A stretch of 64,000 nt of DNA from Pleurotus ostreatus/Saccharomyces cerevisiae fusant (taxonomy: Eukaryota > Opisthokonta), in contig JAMQCK010000007.1 in assembly GCA_024196135.1 (NCBI GenBank), forward strand, positions 186,001 through 250,000, written 5' to 3'. Position numbers and translations under genes: made by a program. The notes beneath the pieces are model-generated. The model had not been told where the DNA came from and did no database searches. It was given only the letters and a program-made list of their open reading frames with translations. Shown here piece by piece: positions 26,271-40,000 of the stretch (the stretch's first letter is position 1; each line of letters begins with the position of its first letter).

Positions 26271-26942
26271 GCTGTCGACTTTGTTCGACACAACACGACA
26301 GCTGCATAGGTCTATCCGCTCGTTCTCCTTATACACATCGCTACGGCCCCTTCGCGCTCGCACACCTACGTACCCACATCACCTAGGCACGGACATCTCA
26401 TCTTGGACTTGCACCGCGCCCTACCCTACCTACCTCGCACCTACATACGCGCCCTCCGCCTGCTCACTAGCACCCCACATACGTAGTGACATACGCAAAC
26501 ATACTGTATTGTCATGTCATCGTACTACTTAGCAGCGATCGCACATGTGCATAGGTACACCATCCCAGCGTCCGGCTATGAATCTAGCCATGTAAGGTCA
26601 GGTATGCAACAAACTAGGTGAGGGGAAGGAGTCAAGGTCTCGGGAAAGATGATGTGGACAGGAATCATGTCGAGTTATGTTGTGTGTACGCAGCAGCAGC
26701 AGTACAGTGCAACAAGGTATGTATGTATGTATGTATAGCTGGGCGGGGAATATGCTGTGGGGGATAACAGGTATTGTACATTGCGGGGACGTCCAAGAGG
26801 GTGGTGAAGTAAAGGGCAGACTAGACAGGGAGACAGACAGCCAATCGAGCCGATAACTAAACAAAGGAAAGGGGGAGGGTGGAAATAGTAAACTACGAAT
26901 AGATAGGTAGGTAGGTAGGTAGAGGGAAAGGCCAGTGGCGGA
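26271..26942. other. Region between convergent 3' ends, with microsatellites
   Basis: The 3' flanks of the HVA1-like gene (+) and the CH-kinase (-). Simple repeats are (GTAT)n at about 26717-26736 and (GGTA)n at about 26904-26922. No coding sequence supported. Confidence 0.6.
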
Positions 26943-29900
26943 TTATTGGATATTGCACTGGCCAGACGATTTCGATTCCCCGCGTCGTTTATGCCGGGGG
27001 CGCTCGCCTGAGGGGAGGGAGCCCGGGATCGCGTCGGCGCCGTCCGACTCGACGCCCGAGGGCGTGGACTGGTGGCTCCCAAACGTGCCGACAGCGTTCT
27101 CGGGCACGGGATGGATGGACCGCCCGTTGCTGGACACGGTATCGCCCGTGCTCCGCATGCTGTACGTCGCCTGAGTGCTCGTGCTCTTCAGCGACAGCGG
27201 CCGCTCGCGCTCGTGCGCGTCCTTGTCCTTGTCCTTATCCTTGTGCGGATTCGAATGGCCCTTCGGGCGCACATTCGACGACGAGGGCTCCGGCTGCGCC
27301 GCCTTGCCCTTGTCCTTGTGCTTGAACGCATGCACGAACTTGAACGCCGTCGGGGGGTGCAGCAGATCCTTATCGACGGGCGGCGGCGAGGCGGGCGTGT
27401 GTGCGTTCGGCGTGTCCAAGCTGCTGCGTGGCGACCGCGCGACGAACGCGACGTCCGACATCGGACTGCCCGGGTGCTCGCCGATGAACTCGACGGGGTT
27501 CTGGTACACGCTGCTCGGGTTGCCCTTCTCCGCGTACTGAGCATACAAGAGAAGCTGCGCGCGCAGGTCACAGGTGGGCGGCGCGTCCTTGGCGCATTTC
27601 GCGTGTGCGATGAGGCTGCATTCGGAGCAGAGCACGGCGCTCTTCTTCACATTGAGCAAGCACACGCGGCAGACCATGGCTATACATTCATGAGCACTGG
27701 CAGGAGAGGAATTTGATGAAGACTTACGTTTACTGAATGTGGTCTTGACGAAGGAGTGTTCGCGAGGAGACTTGCTTTCGGTGGGCCGCACGGACTGGCT
27801 GGACATCCGACGGCGAGGCGGCGAGCCGCTGACAGGCTCCTCCGTCTTGATGGACTTGTCGGATGACCTGTCCGGCATCTCGACTTGAGAGAGCAGCCGC
27901 ACTGCTTCCGACTTCTTAAGGTCTGTACTGACGCGGCGAAGGAAGGGAATACTGTCTTGCGGACGCAATTCCTGAAGACGCGACATGAGTGAGGCAAACA
28001 AGATGGCGAAGGGGGTATAAGCACCTTATGAGCGCCCCAGTTCTGTTTCAACCAGGGATGCTCGAAAAGGATGTCGGCACTAGGACGCAAGGTAGGCTCC
28101 TTATTGAAGCACTGTTTCAGGAAGTCTTCTAGCAGCGTAGAGCAGCTCTCCGGCAGCGGCGGCATCTTGTCTTCGACGATACGGAACATCACTACGATGG
28201 GTGTTAGAATCGATGTCAGAAGCTACAATAGTTCAGACGCACCAGACATGCTGTTCCCGACGTCCGAGTAAGGTGGTTTGCCCGTGAGAAGCTCGATGAC
28301 CGTGCACGCCAAGGACCAGATATCCGACTTGGTGGACGCGCCCTTCAGCTCGATGACCTCGGGCGCCATCCAGTTCGGGGTACCAGCGACGTCCTTGATC
28401 TCGCGCTCCATCGCTCGCAGGTTGAGGGAGACACCAAAGTCCGACAGCTTGACATTGCCAGTCTTGGTGGTCAGGATGTTGGCAGCCTTCAGATCGCAAT
28501 GGACGACATCGTTCTGGTGGAGGTAGTGCAAGCCTTCGAGGATTTTGACGACATAGTTGGCAACGAGACGCTCGTTGAGCTTGCCGAACGCCTTGAGCGT
28601 ATGGACGAGGGAACCGTTCTCGGCATACCTGATAGAAGGTCAGTACAGAACCAGAGTGCGGATCGCGGATCATATAGACGCACTCAAGAACGATGCTTAG
28701 CGAGTCATCGTCCCTCGCCATCCCCTCGTACTTCACGATACTGGGATGCGACAAGCTCTTCACCAGATCGACCTCCCTCATCAACGTCGAGATCTCATCC
28801 TCCTTCAGTCCCTCCAGCCGAATCCGCTTCACCGCGACCATCTGCCCCGTATTCAAGTTCAGCGCGCGATACACCGACCCGAACTGCCCGCGTCCAATGC
28901 AGTTGCCCAATTGCTATCAAGTTTATCATTAGCCCTCATTAGCACACAGCCCGATGCCTGCCACACGCACGAAATGGGTCGGCAGCTTCCCGTCGTCTTT
29001 GATGACCAACGTCTTCCTGACCGCGCTCCCGGCCGAGTAAACAGACTCCCGCGTCATCAGATCGCTCGCGCTCGCGTCCTTCGACACGCCGAGGTTGACC
29101 ATGCTCTCAAACCGTGACCTAGAGGGCTTGGCTCCCAACTCGTCGTACGAGCTTGGTCGAGGACGCTGGCGCACGGCTGTACTCTCGATGTCGCTTTGGA
29201 ATCGCCCGCGAAGAGGACGAGGACGATCGGGCACCGACGAAGGACCTGCATCGCTCTCGCCCAGAGGGAGGACCTTGTGCTCGCCAGATGGAGTGCGCGG
29301 GAAGGGTACGGGCGCGTCAGCGCTAGGACTGCGTGGTTCGTCCAGCCGCGGTGCGAGGCCTACGGGACGCTGACCCTGCTTCGAGCTATTCCGCCGGAGC
29401 ATAAGCTTGCTCGACATCGGGTCGGGACTGATGTCCCGCCGCAGCACGGCCTCCTTCGGCAGCAGCGCAGAAGGCCCGGCGGTGTCGATCGAATGACGAG
29501 AGCGATGCGATGGACGGCGAGGGAAGGGCTGGAGGGAGTCGACGCTATCGTTCCTACGCGACGCACCCACAATGGCGAGTTTGCGCGGTCCGCCAGGCGA
29601 GCTCGACAGAGGCGACGGCGGCGGGTCCGAGTCCGGTGGCGGTGACCTGATCCCAGTCCGCTGCTGGCCAATGGCGTCGATGAAGTCGTCCGGCCACTTG
29701 CCCTTGCCCAGTCGCAAAGGCGGCTTGTCAGGGTCTTCTCGGGCCTTGCCCTTCAGATTCCTCGCAGACCCGAACTCATCCACTTCCTCCACCCGCGAGA
29801 GATCCACAACAGGCGAGCCGCTCAGCACGCGCTCGCGTCCATTCGTATCCCGCTTGCGCATGTCCTCCGCGACATTCCCGCCCTCCGCACGCGTCAGCGA

Positions 29901-32458
29901 CGGCGACTCGCTCGTCGCCTCCGTCGTGATGGTCCTGATCGTCCCAAAACGGCCCCCTCCGCTATTCGTCCTTCCCGCCTCCAGCAAACTCGACGCCGCA
30001 GTCGTCACCGTCGTCTCCGACTGCGCCGTCGACGCCATCGACTGCCGTGCGTTCACATCCGGCACCACGCTATCCCTCACCGACGCCGCATCGCCAATCG
30101 TCGCGCGCGTGCTGTCCGCGACCGAGGACCGAGCCGGCGACATCGCGTTCACCGCCCAGTTGTACAAGCCCGCGTCGTCGCGCTTCTGAGACCGCGAGCG
30201 GAGAGGAGATCGAGGGGGCGGTGCAGGAGCCGCGAGCCGATCGACGTTGTCAACGTTATGCTCCCGCTTCAGCTCCCGCTCTCGGTCAGGAGGCTCCTCC
30301 ATCGCGTTGTGGGAGTGCCCCGAGCTGCTGGGGCTGATCGAGCGCAGCGTCGGCAGGCCCGCGGGCGGGCTGTAGCGCTTCTTCACCGGCGAGCTCGGCG
30401 TCGTCAGATTCGGGCTCGAGGCCGCCGCGCCGCGGACAGTACCGTTCGCGTACGGGCTGTTCGCGGAAGTGCTGGTGGACACATTCAGAGAGGGCCGCTT
30501 CCCCGTGAGCAGCTTCGACCGGGCCGTCGCGGGGTTCTCCGCGAACTTTATGAGCGCGACGATCGTGTGCGCGACACGCGCGAGCGACTCGCCGGTCGCC
30601 TCGATCAGGTCATCGCGCAGGAAGAGGTCCTCTGGCGGGAGGCCCCAGGACGAGCACGCAGCGAGGAACTTGGTCACGTTGGAGGTTCGGACGAAGCCAT
30701 CCTCGCGCGGGTCAGGCTTGACGACCGAAGCCTGGCGCAAGCGGTTAATGAGGCTGGAGAAGGGTCAGTCACCGGTCGCAATGAATGGAAGCGCGATACG
30801 CACTGGCATAGGACGTAGCCATCTCGCAGGCACTCGCAGAAGAGCCTTCGCTCCCTCTCCTCTCCGCCAGCGCTCAGGCCGCTGGGGCTCAGCGCCGACG
30901 CGCCGTTGACGTTCGTGGTGCTAGGGCTTTTCGACCATACGCGCTCGAGTCTTATCAGAGCCCGCGTGCGAAGCTCGACCTCCTCCCAGTCGCGGATGGC
31001 CTGATCGCTCCGACCATGCACAGGCGGCTTGCCAACCTCCTTGCAGAGCATCACGGTCGCGGTGCGGATGGCTTCTCTCTGCTCAGGATTGGGTGGGCTG
31101 ACCAGCGAAGACGTAGAAGCGTTCATATTGCGTGTTTGCGATACGGACCGGCGGTTTGGCGACATCGTCGGTCGCACGCCCATCGGTGAGTCGCCGCGCA
31201 TGGGTATGGGACTGCCGCCCATTGACGGACGTCGCTGAGTGTCGAGGGACGCCCGACGAGGTGCCTCCCCGGAAACACGTCTCGATGCGTCTATCGACGG
31301 CCGTCGCTGCGAGTCGATCGACGCACGCCGCGGCTGAGGCAACGGGCTGGGCGGCGACAGCGGCAGCTGCGACGCCGAGCTGGACGTCAAGCCCCGCGGC
31401 ACCACGCGCGTCCTTGCCTGCGATGTTGACGGAGACCGCGCGCGGATGGGGCTCCCATTCCGCGGCGTGATCGGCGACTCTGAGCGATCGCGCAGCGGCA
31501 GGTTCCCCGAGCTCTGCGCCGCGCGCGAGTTGCTACGTATATGGCCACGAGACCCCGATGCGGGAGTGGGCGTGGGTGGCGGAGAAGGCGTCTCCTGGCG
31601 CAGATGCGTCTCGTTGTTCGGAGTCGCGTTACGGGGGTAGAGGAGGGAGGGTGTGGACGGGGAATTGGGCAGATTGACGGGCTGTGATCGAGTGGTGCGG
31701 TGCCGGCTCGAGGACTCGGTCGGCTGGAGGTAGGAGCCCGACGATCTGCGCGTCTCACGCTTGGTCGGCGTAGCTGGCGGCGCGAAGGACACGTCGCGCT
31801 GGAGAGGCAAGGGTGCAGGACGTTTGCGCTCTCGCGTGGGCGACACCAAGGCATCACTCCCAGACGAAGATGACGCAGGAATAGCCGACTTGGAGTTCGG
31901 CGAAGGAAGGGCCTGCGATGACAGGTGCAATGCAGGTGAGGAGATAGAGGCCTGGCGCAGCGACGGGGTGAAGCTGACGCTGTTGCTCGCATGACGGCCT
32001 TTGGTCAGCTTCCTCGACTCCCGAGGCTCCTTCGGTGGTTTCTCCTTGGGGGGCTTCTCCTCCTTCGGCAGCGGCGGACGCGCGGGCGACGTAGAGTCCC
32101 TACCTGATCGGCGAACAGTCACTTTGGACCCCAGCCGCCTGAGCATGTGGGACCTCTCCTTTGGCTCGTCGGTCGCCTTCTCCTTACCCTTATGCGACTT
32201 CGGCGTGATGGTCGCGAATTCATCGGCTTCGAGGTGTGCGCTGTGTGTCACCTTACGCGAGCGCGTTGCTGTACGGATGCTCTGTTCGAGCGACGAGCGT
32301 ATGCGCTGGAAGCCCTTGTGGTGCGGCTCGGGGGAGGACGGCTTGGAGGCGTCGGTGCGCGCCGAGCCTGCTGTTGAGGTGGATGACTCTCCGTTGCGGG
32401 AAGATGCGCGGAAAGGATTGACGACCGAGAGTGTTGTCGGGAGCACGGCGGCTGCCAT
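26943..32458 (-). CDS. Cdc7/SepH (STE11-cdc15 class) protein kinase with N-terminal CH domain and C-terminal zinc finger
   Basis: Seven exons on the minus strand: 32458-30804, 30753-28971, 28913-28684, 28628-28243, 28191-28025, 27971-27728 and 27679-26943, giving 1733 aa in one continuous frame. Residues 1-470 are Ser/Pro/Arg-rich and disordered. A calponin-homology-like domain spans about 485-640 ([39 protein letters not shown]). A second disordered, basic region covers about 640-1140. The kinase domain, about 1147-1400, has [46 protein letters not shown] and [13 protein letters not shown]. The catalytic Asp, Lys and DFG are present. About 1490-1525 is a C1-like Cys/His finger ([21 protein letters not shown]). 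The kinase is closest to Cdc7/SepH of the septation initiation network. The CH domain suggests actin or microtubule attachment (inferred). Confidence 0.88.
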
Positions 32459-35400
32459 GATGACTTGTTAACGAGCGGAATGCGCGGAGAGCAGATAACG
32501 GGCAAGTATGGGTATGGGGGGCTGGGCGAGGCGGTCCGATGATGAACGGCGCACGCAGGGAAACGTTCTACAGCAGCCGCGACGGCCTGTGGAAACCCAA
32601 GGTCAGTATCTGACGCTCTGGACCGCTGTTCCCCTCGCCGGGCGGGACAGCGGGTGCTGTAGTATGACGACGAACCTGGCTACCGCGTCTGTTGTGCGAG
32701 TGAATCCCTAGTTCGACTAGCGCGCCTGACTGCGACTAGTACAGAAGCTGTCGATGCCGGGCGCAGTGGGAGCACCCCGGATGAGCACCCGCCGCAATCG
32801 CGGTCGAAAACAAGCCGGAAAAGGTATGAACGATACGCTGATTCAGATTCAGAGGGCGAGGGCAGGACAGGAGGTCCTGATGCCGGGCGTAACGGGCGTC
32901 TGGGTACCGCGTAAGCAACGGCGACGTCGTAGGCGCGTCGTCGTTGGATTAGGCGTCGTCGACGGCGGGGACGGCGACGAGGAGGTGGCGGCGGTAGGCA
33001 AGTGATGGGACGCGCCTCGCGGTTCGGACGTTCAGCGGCTTCGATCAGACTTGACCGGCACCAGCACCCGGCCGCCGTGCGAACTCAGACTCGCACATTG
33101 ACCTCATCGCTCGCTCACAATTCTCTGCAGAATGCTGTCTCACTCAGGACGCGCGCAGCTCACACAGAAAGGCGCATTCGCCAACGCAGAACGCAGTGGC
33201 GCGCGCGGCTCGCCACCGACGGAGAACGCGCCATGACGCGCACAGATCTTTACCGATCCCCATTCCAAATTACCCATGTTCGAACCACAGTCCGCCCGCC
33301 GCCCGCCGCGACACGCGTCGCCACCCGACCGAGGATTCGACGCCTCCATGCGGGCGCACGATCCTCGCGCCCGAGACGACCCGGACGCGCCCCGGCATCC
33401 TTCCGCTCAGCCACACGGCACACCTGCTCTACCTGCAAACACTGACGCACTCATGACATACCATCTGCTAACACACAATATCTTCCAAGACGGAGAACAA
33501 CACAGCACGGACGAAACATGAAAGCCATCATCAGACTGACTGACTGACCTTTGTTCTGCTCCTCTGCGACCTACCGCGACTGGAGCTGTCTCCCCTCACC
33601 CGCACTCTCCGTCTGCCTTCTCCGCACTCTCGCCTGCCTTCTCCGCACTCGCCGCGCCGCCTTCTCCTCTCCACCCTGCCTTCTCCCCGTCACCGCCCAC
33701 CTCCTAACAGTGATAGCGCACCGCCCCGACCCCGCGTCGGGTCAGCTGCACCTTGTCGCCCATCCATCACGCACGTCCGCTGACGCACTAGCACGCACGC
33801 GTTCGACGAAGAAGGCAGGCGCACGTATGATTCCCAATCATACCTGCTATGAACCCATACCAAGAAGGCAGGGATTCCCCAACAGACGCCTGATTCCTCT
33901 GTGGGACGTCTGATTTTGGCCTGATCCCTCCTGCGAGAAGTCTAGTTCTGGCCTGATTCCTCGAGCTGGATGCCTTATACATCCTCGACGCACGCCCTGC
34001 CTTATCACGATAATCGTGCGATCCTCCTACAAGGCCCCGAGGCTCTATCGATCCGCCATACGACGGATGGTTCCCCGGCGGGTTGGTGGTGGCAGCTGAC
34101 GGATCCCTCTCCGAGAGGCAGCTGACAACTCGATAGCTATCGGGCTCCTTCCTTCCCTATTTGTGGTTCCTCCTCTTGGGTCGGGTGGCGCGCACTTCCC
34201 CGTAGGCGGTCGCGGATACTTCCCCGCGTCCGCCGAGCGGAGGGGTGACTGAGGACGACCTCAAATGCGCAGTGTTCTCCTCTAGGCAGCCTCTGTCGAG
34301 CAAGCGTCGACGGACACCGCCTCGAGCACTGTGGCTGAAGAACGCCGAACGGTCTAAAGCTGGAGAAGCCCGAGACTGCTAAAGCTGGAGAAGACCGAGA
34401 ACTAGCCCACAATGGAATCACCTTCCTAGCGTCTCGCGTCAGATCGTCTTCTGTCTAGCGCCAGGGCACGGCAATGCTCTGCTGAGGCGAATGCTCACTT
34501 CGCCCGTGAATGCTCACTTCTCCCGTATATTCTTCCTTCATCCTTCTCGAGGCGCGCGTATTGAGCAGATGCCGCTCGTATTGAGCAGATGCCAAAGTGG
34601 ACCCTTCAGCTAGAAGTAGATCGCTAGCTCATCGAGTGGGATGCATCGTAGACCTATGAAGATCAACAGGCCGTTCTGTTGGAGATTAACAGCTCCTCGT
34701 CGGAACCTTTTGCAGGAGATGAAACTCCTTCCTCTGGAGATGAAGACCCTTCCTCTGGAGATGAAAATCTGCCCGTGATTGTTGCCGCATCGAGATGAAT
34801 GGCACGATGTTCAGCGGGGAGCCGTTCCTAAGTCCTGATCTATTGTCAACACGTCGACGCTCAGCCATGCAGAAGTCAATATGAGCCGTCAAGTTTTCAA
34901 CTTCTGGCGTCAATAAACCGCTGCTGTCATTGCATACTCGTCCTGAGACTGTATGAACCGCTAAAAATCCTGGGATTTATGAACGCGATACGGCAGCGTG
35001 CCAGGGTATAGCGGTGTCCTTGAGTGCATTTTCATTCAATGCAACAGCGTCATCGAGCATTCTATGGCGGGTCAATGGACTATGCAACGGGGTTCTTGAG
35101 GCCGATTGAATAGAGGTATGCCAGCAGTCAATCGTCATGAAGTGTATACCAGCAATGCAGCGGAGCCCTTGAGACCGACTGTATAACGGTATCCCTGGGG
35201 CCGTTTCTACAGCGAAGGTAGTGAGGCGCACGCCTTCCACAGCGAAAGCAGGAATTCGCTCAAATGAGGCTGATTGTATTGAGGATTAATCGGGCAGACG
35301 CAGAGCGGTGGCCTCAAGGCGCAGAGCGGTGGCCTCAAGGTCTTGAGCGGTGTCTGAGGATGAGGATCGTATAGAGCAATCAGAACGCCGTTTAGCCGCG

Positions 35401-37020
35401 GGGAAATCGAGCAGTGCGTGGCCGATGAGGCCGCGGGACGTAGACGGGAAAACTGCTATGTTCGTGCTCGAGAAAGCGGAGAGCCGTCGCCTGCGTGAGC
35501 ATACAGAACAGCAGACACGCAAGGATGGGCTGCGCAGAGGAACAAACGTCTCGCCAAGATGGGAGGGCGCGAAGAAAGCGTGAGGTTACGCACAAGGGAC
35601 ATGCCTGAATCGCACCGACAGCCTGATAGACACACGAAGACTCCCAGCAAGCGCTCCAAGGCACGCAGTAGATGAGCGGGACTGCGTCGCCATCGTGAGA
35701 GGGGACGCCCAGTAGACGCCGCAAGACGTCCAAGTTGCTTGAGAAGTAGCACAGCCAGCAATAGAAAGAACAAGTACGCGCCTAGTGGGCGCCTCGCCGA
35801 GATGGCCTGTAGACATATGAGTCGAGACACGAGGAGACACTATTACAAAGAAGAGGTGGAGCAGGGGTGGGAGGGGAAGCCGGTATACGAGGCACGTTGA
35901 GGGAATTAGTAGCCGTATAAGGCAGTTTCGACAGAACGCTTCGCTTCGAGAGGTAAACAGGCGTATGAGGGGTGGAGGTGTGGAGGTGTGATCTGTATGA
36001 GGGGAAGAAGTCCATACTGAATAAGGTCGCAGCAGGCACAGACAGAGGGCCTGACGAGAGGCGAGCACGCGACGCAAGTCACGCAACCACTCACAACAGC
36101 ACGGCGCGGGCAGGCGATAGAGTACGGCGCCTCGTTGGGATAGATACATAGAACATTCCTCGATGCCTATATCTTGCAACCAGTGAGAGCTCAACAAAAA
36201 TAAGGAACGGAAATGAGACAGAAGCAAGAAGCACGCACCTTGCACACATTGCACCCGAATTCTACCGCAACAGACACTAGTTCCGTCTTGTTCTATCGCA
36301 TCGAGCACAAGCTCTATCGCATTGAACACGGGCTTTATCGCAATGAGCACTGGCTATATGGATCCAGAAGTGCAGACCACCGCATTAGACGCCATACACG
36401 AGGAAGAGAAGCGGGCCGGACGCGGGGCAAGGCGCGCGCGGACCGCCGAAGAAGTTCAACTTCCGCAACACGTGGGCGCGATAGGGTCACGTGGATGGTT
36501 GAACTTCGGGGCCGCGTCGTGGTTCGACTTGCGCAGGAGTCCTGGAAGGGGTCTTTTCTGCGCTCAGAAAAGGAGGCTCGGTCGAGTAAGGATTTGGACT
36601 GCAATGTGAATGGAAATGTAGACATACTGTAGTTGTAATTCCAAGCGCCGCGCAATGGAGAGGATTGCCAAGGTGGCTAAACATGCAGAATTCGCGGTGA
36701 ATGACGACCGGAAGGCACCGTGAGGGCCAAGAATACTGAGTGAAGGAGCAATCAGTGACGCGGTTGTCGAGAAACAACCCTGAAGTTGTACGGTTCATCC
36801 AGCTGCACAAGGGTGGTGTACCTTGAGGGCGGTCGTGGTGATGAATTTCCAGGAACTGCAAGGTAAGAAGCACAAAACCATGCTTGCGTCGGAAAATGAC
36901 GGATAGCTAACAGTAGTGCTCTGTACGTGTACAGGTTCTCGTCCAAAAACGGTGGATAAGATGACCCACCGAAGGTCCTTTGCGAGCTTTCGACGATCAT
37001 ATCGCAATCTCTAAACCCAG
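32459..37020. repeat. 4.5-kb gene-poor region dense in decayed short tandem repeats
   Basis: No splice-consistent gene was found on either strand. Many two- or three-copy direct repeats of 19-23 bp are visible: near 34361-34410 ('ctaaagctggagaag'), 34487-34526 ('gaatgctcactt'), 34556-34595 ('gtattgagcagatgcc'), 34715-34765 ('cttcctctggagatga', three copies), 35295-35340 ('cgcagagcggtggcctcaag', two) and 36292-36355 ('ctatcgcat...gagcac', three). A C/T-rich stretch with 'gccttctccgcactc' repeats lies at 33590-33680. The first ~500 bp are the promoter side of the CH-kinase gene. Confidence 0.65.
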
Positions 37021-40000
37021 CTGTGCAGGTAAACTGTTTTAAAAAGTAGCAGACAAGTGTCTGCCGTTCATTTGATAATGTAACGAATGTTCTACTTGCA
37101 CAGCCACGGCCGCCCGGAAGCTGCCCGGGACGTCGCCGGGCTGCGCCCAATGCGGCAGGCGACCTCCGGGCTCGCCGCCGCGGGTGATCGCGCCGCACGC
37201 GTCGGCCGTCGCGCGTGATGCCGCCGCCGTCGGGGCTCCCGCGCGCCGCCCGCTGTTGATGCGCCGCTGGCGCGGCTGCACAGCCACGTCAGCGCGTCGC
37301 GTCGGCGTCGCGCCGCGTGTCGCCGCCGCCGCCGCGCGTCGCGCTTGCGCGTGCTAATGTGAATAGTATATAGATGATATATAGAAAATACATATAAAGT
37401 GCATAGAATGCACGGGCGACGCGCAAAATGGAGGAAGAAAGCGCGAAAAGCGCTGGCGAAAAATTTTCGCCAGCGCGACACGTGCCGTGCAGCTGACGCT
37501 AGTGCGCGCGGAGGTAGGCATGCGTCGAGGAAGGGAGAGGGGGGGTTGAGGAAGGAACGACGGGGGGAGGGACGAGGATGGGCCTGGGTGGCGGCGATAG
37601 GTCCTTGTCGAGGTGGCTGGACGAAGCCGGCACGCTGCGTGACACGATCCGCGCACGCTCACAGAGGCGGCGGGTCAGCGCGTCACAGGGTGCTTGTAGG
37701 ATGGGGAAGGGGCGCGCTGCGCGTGAGAGGCGGCGCGGGCTGCCACCGCCCGCTCGCCGTGGTCGGTGATCGGGGGAGGGGTCGGGGGTCGGATGTGATC
37801 GCCAAGTACGCGTTTTCTCTCGCGCGCGTCGAGAGGTGAGGTGAGGAGTGATAGGGCGTGTGGTGGGGTGAGGTGGGGCAGGCCGTATGCCCGCGGACAT
37901 TGGTCCTCTTGGGGTGTGGCGAATATCGGGGTCGGCGACGCGACGCGGGCAAACACGCGCCCTCGAAGGCAATTGGGCGCGAGAGGGTGAGGGCGCATGG
38001 GCAAATGAGGGGGCTGTTGTCGGTATGGGGAGGACGGCGCGACGCGCGCGAGCGCCGGTGGATGGGGACGTGGAGGTGGTGGTGAAAGGCAAGATGAGCC
38101 TGCCGATCGCGGGCCCGCGCACGCGACAGCGAGCAGGTCCGCGTGCGAAATCTCGAGCGCGGGAGGTAGGGGGGCATGTTTCTAGATATTTGCGCTATAT
38201 TCCGAGGGTCAGTGAGGCTAAGGGGCGTACAGAAGAGCACGAACACAGCGGCCAAACTCATGTAGATGTTCGGGTCGGCGGAAATGGGTCTTGGGACCGC
38301 GCGGAAGCCGGTCCGGGCGTCCGAGAGGCGTCCTCGCCGTCGAAAACGGCCTCGGGAGCAAGCGAATCAAAGCCGATTCGCTTTCAATCTTTTGCAGACA
38401 TAAGGGAACTATCCCAAGAAAATTCCACTGGATTTTGAGCCTACCTTTGTGCATAGACCGTGCCTCAATAACGGAAACACTGCAAACTTGAGGGGGAAAA
38501 AGCAGTCTTCCTTGTAGTACATAGTATCGAAGCAAATGAATATTACCCGTCATACGTACCGAGATAAAGGAGGATTCCCCCTACACTATACAGCTTGTTT
38601 GGTACAAATCCGACCAGTTTGGGGTGAGATCGACGCGAAAAGGTCTGATTGCAGACCAGGATTCGAGGAATACATGATTCTGCACATAAGCCTCAGTGCA
38701 CTGAACCTCGAATTGCATGGGACACCCAACTTGCAAGAACTTGAAACTTCATGTACAGCTTCTTACATATGTCTACTACTATAATCAGGACTTTTCATAG
38801 TCGTGGAATGTCTACGGTCACCTACCGAGGCCATCGACGTCGACGTCGACGGCCTTCGGACGTCGGGCCGCGCCTCCGGACCGGTCATCCGACGCGCCTG
38901 GCCGCGCGTCTCCTTGTCTTCAACCAGCACCTCTGCGGCCCCGCGACCGCGCCCCCTCCCCCTCTCATACGCGATGTCCTCAAAAACCCATCCAATTGAT
39001 CTCCACGCCGTGTTGATCCCCACGCCCCCCCACCCCACGATCAGAATTCGCCTCATCAGAATAAAGTAGGACAACGCTTAGCACCCTGCGCGAGCGCGTA
39101 TGGGGATTTTATGACGCGCAAAACAGCACGTGCGCGACGAGGAGGCGGAACCAGGTGCGCGGCTATGCTCTACGCCCTGGGCATGCACTGATGTTTAACT
39201 TTTTGCGCTTTTTTCAAGATCGAGCACAACTGCACCCCCCACGACGCATAGCAAGCGACGGGCGACATCTCAACATCACCTTCCGACCCATCAGTCTTCC
39301 CCTCCCCTCCATCGTGACGCGCACCCCGTGCTGAGCACAGCCCGTTCGAGTACCCACCGCACTGGCGAATTCGCGGTGCTGGGCTCGGCGCGGGACGCGT
39401 TTCCCGACCTTCCTGAGCCCTCTCAATCTAGGAAGAGCAAAGGGGACGCGCCCGGACGTGTACAGCGGCGCTGGATGTCCACCCGCGGACTGGCGCGCCA
39501 CCCGTCACACGCGCGTGACTGTCCGGTCGCGACAGCGTGACAGGTCGGTTCCCGCCGCCATCGCCAACCCCTCCTCTTGCGCCGCGTCCGCCTTCCCCCC
39601 TCCCCCTCTTCGGCCTCCCTTGACCACGCGTCTAGCCGCAAGAATGGAGCCGCTAGCGACGGGGAGCCAAGCGGCAACGCAGGCGAGCAAAGTAGCCGAC
39701 CCCCCCCCCACCCACCCACCATTTCCGCCCGCGACAACGAGGCTCGCAAGAGGAGGGCCTCCCCTCCACAACCCTACCACCCCATTCCCCATTTCCGCGA
39801 CTGCGCTCGCGTAGGACCGCCTCCGCGGGCTACGCGGACCGTGTCACCTCCAGCACACACATTGCCCAGGCAACGGTCCGACGCGTTCGTCTGGGATATT
39901 CGACGCTCGCCGCGCATTCCCCACCCCTCCTCTATACTTCCCCAGATGCCCGCTTGCGTCCGCGTGCTCGCGTGGGCTGCGCGACAGGCGTCGCATCGGC

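Noticed and set aside
33002..33445. 147-codon + strand open frame near the CH-kinase promoter
   Set aside because: Arg/Thr/Pro-rich translation with no homologous motif, no splice context and equally long frames in the other phases.
37039..37287. Conserved 82-codon frame present in both TIRs of the 3.4-kb element
   Set aside because: Conservation is at the DNA level of the inverted repeats. Synonymous and replacement changes look alike and the frame has no partner elsewhere.
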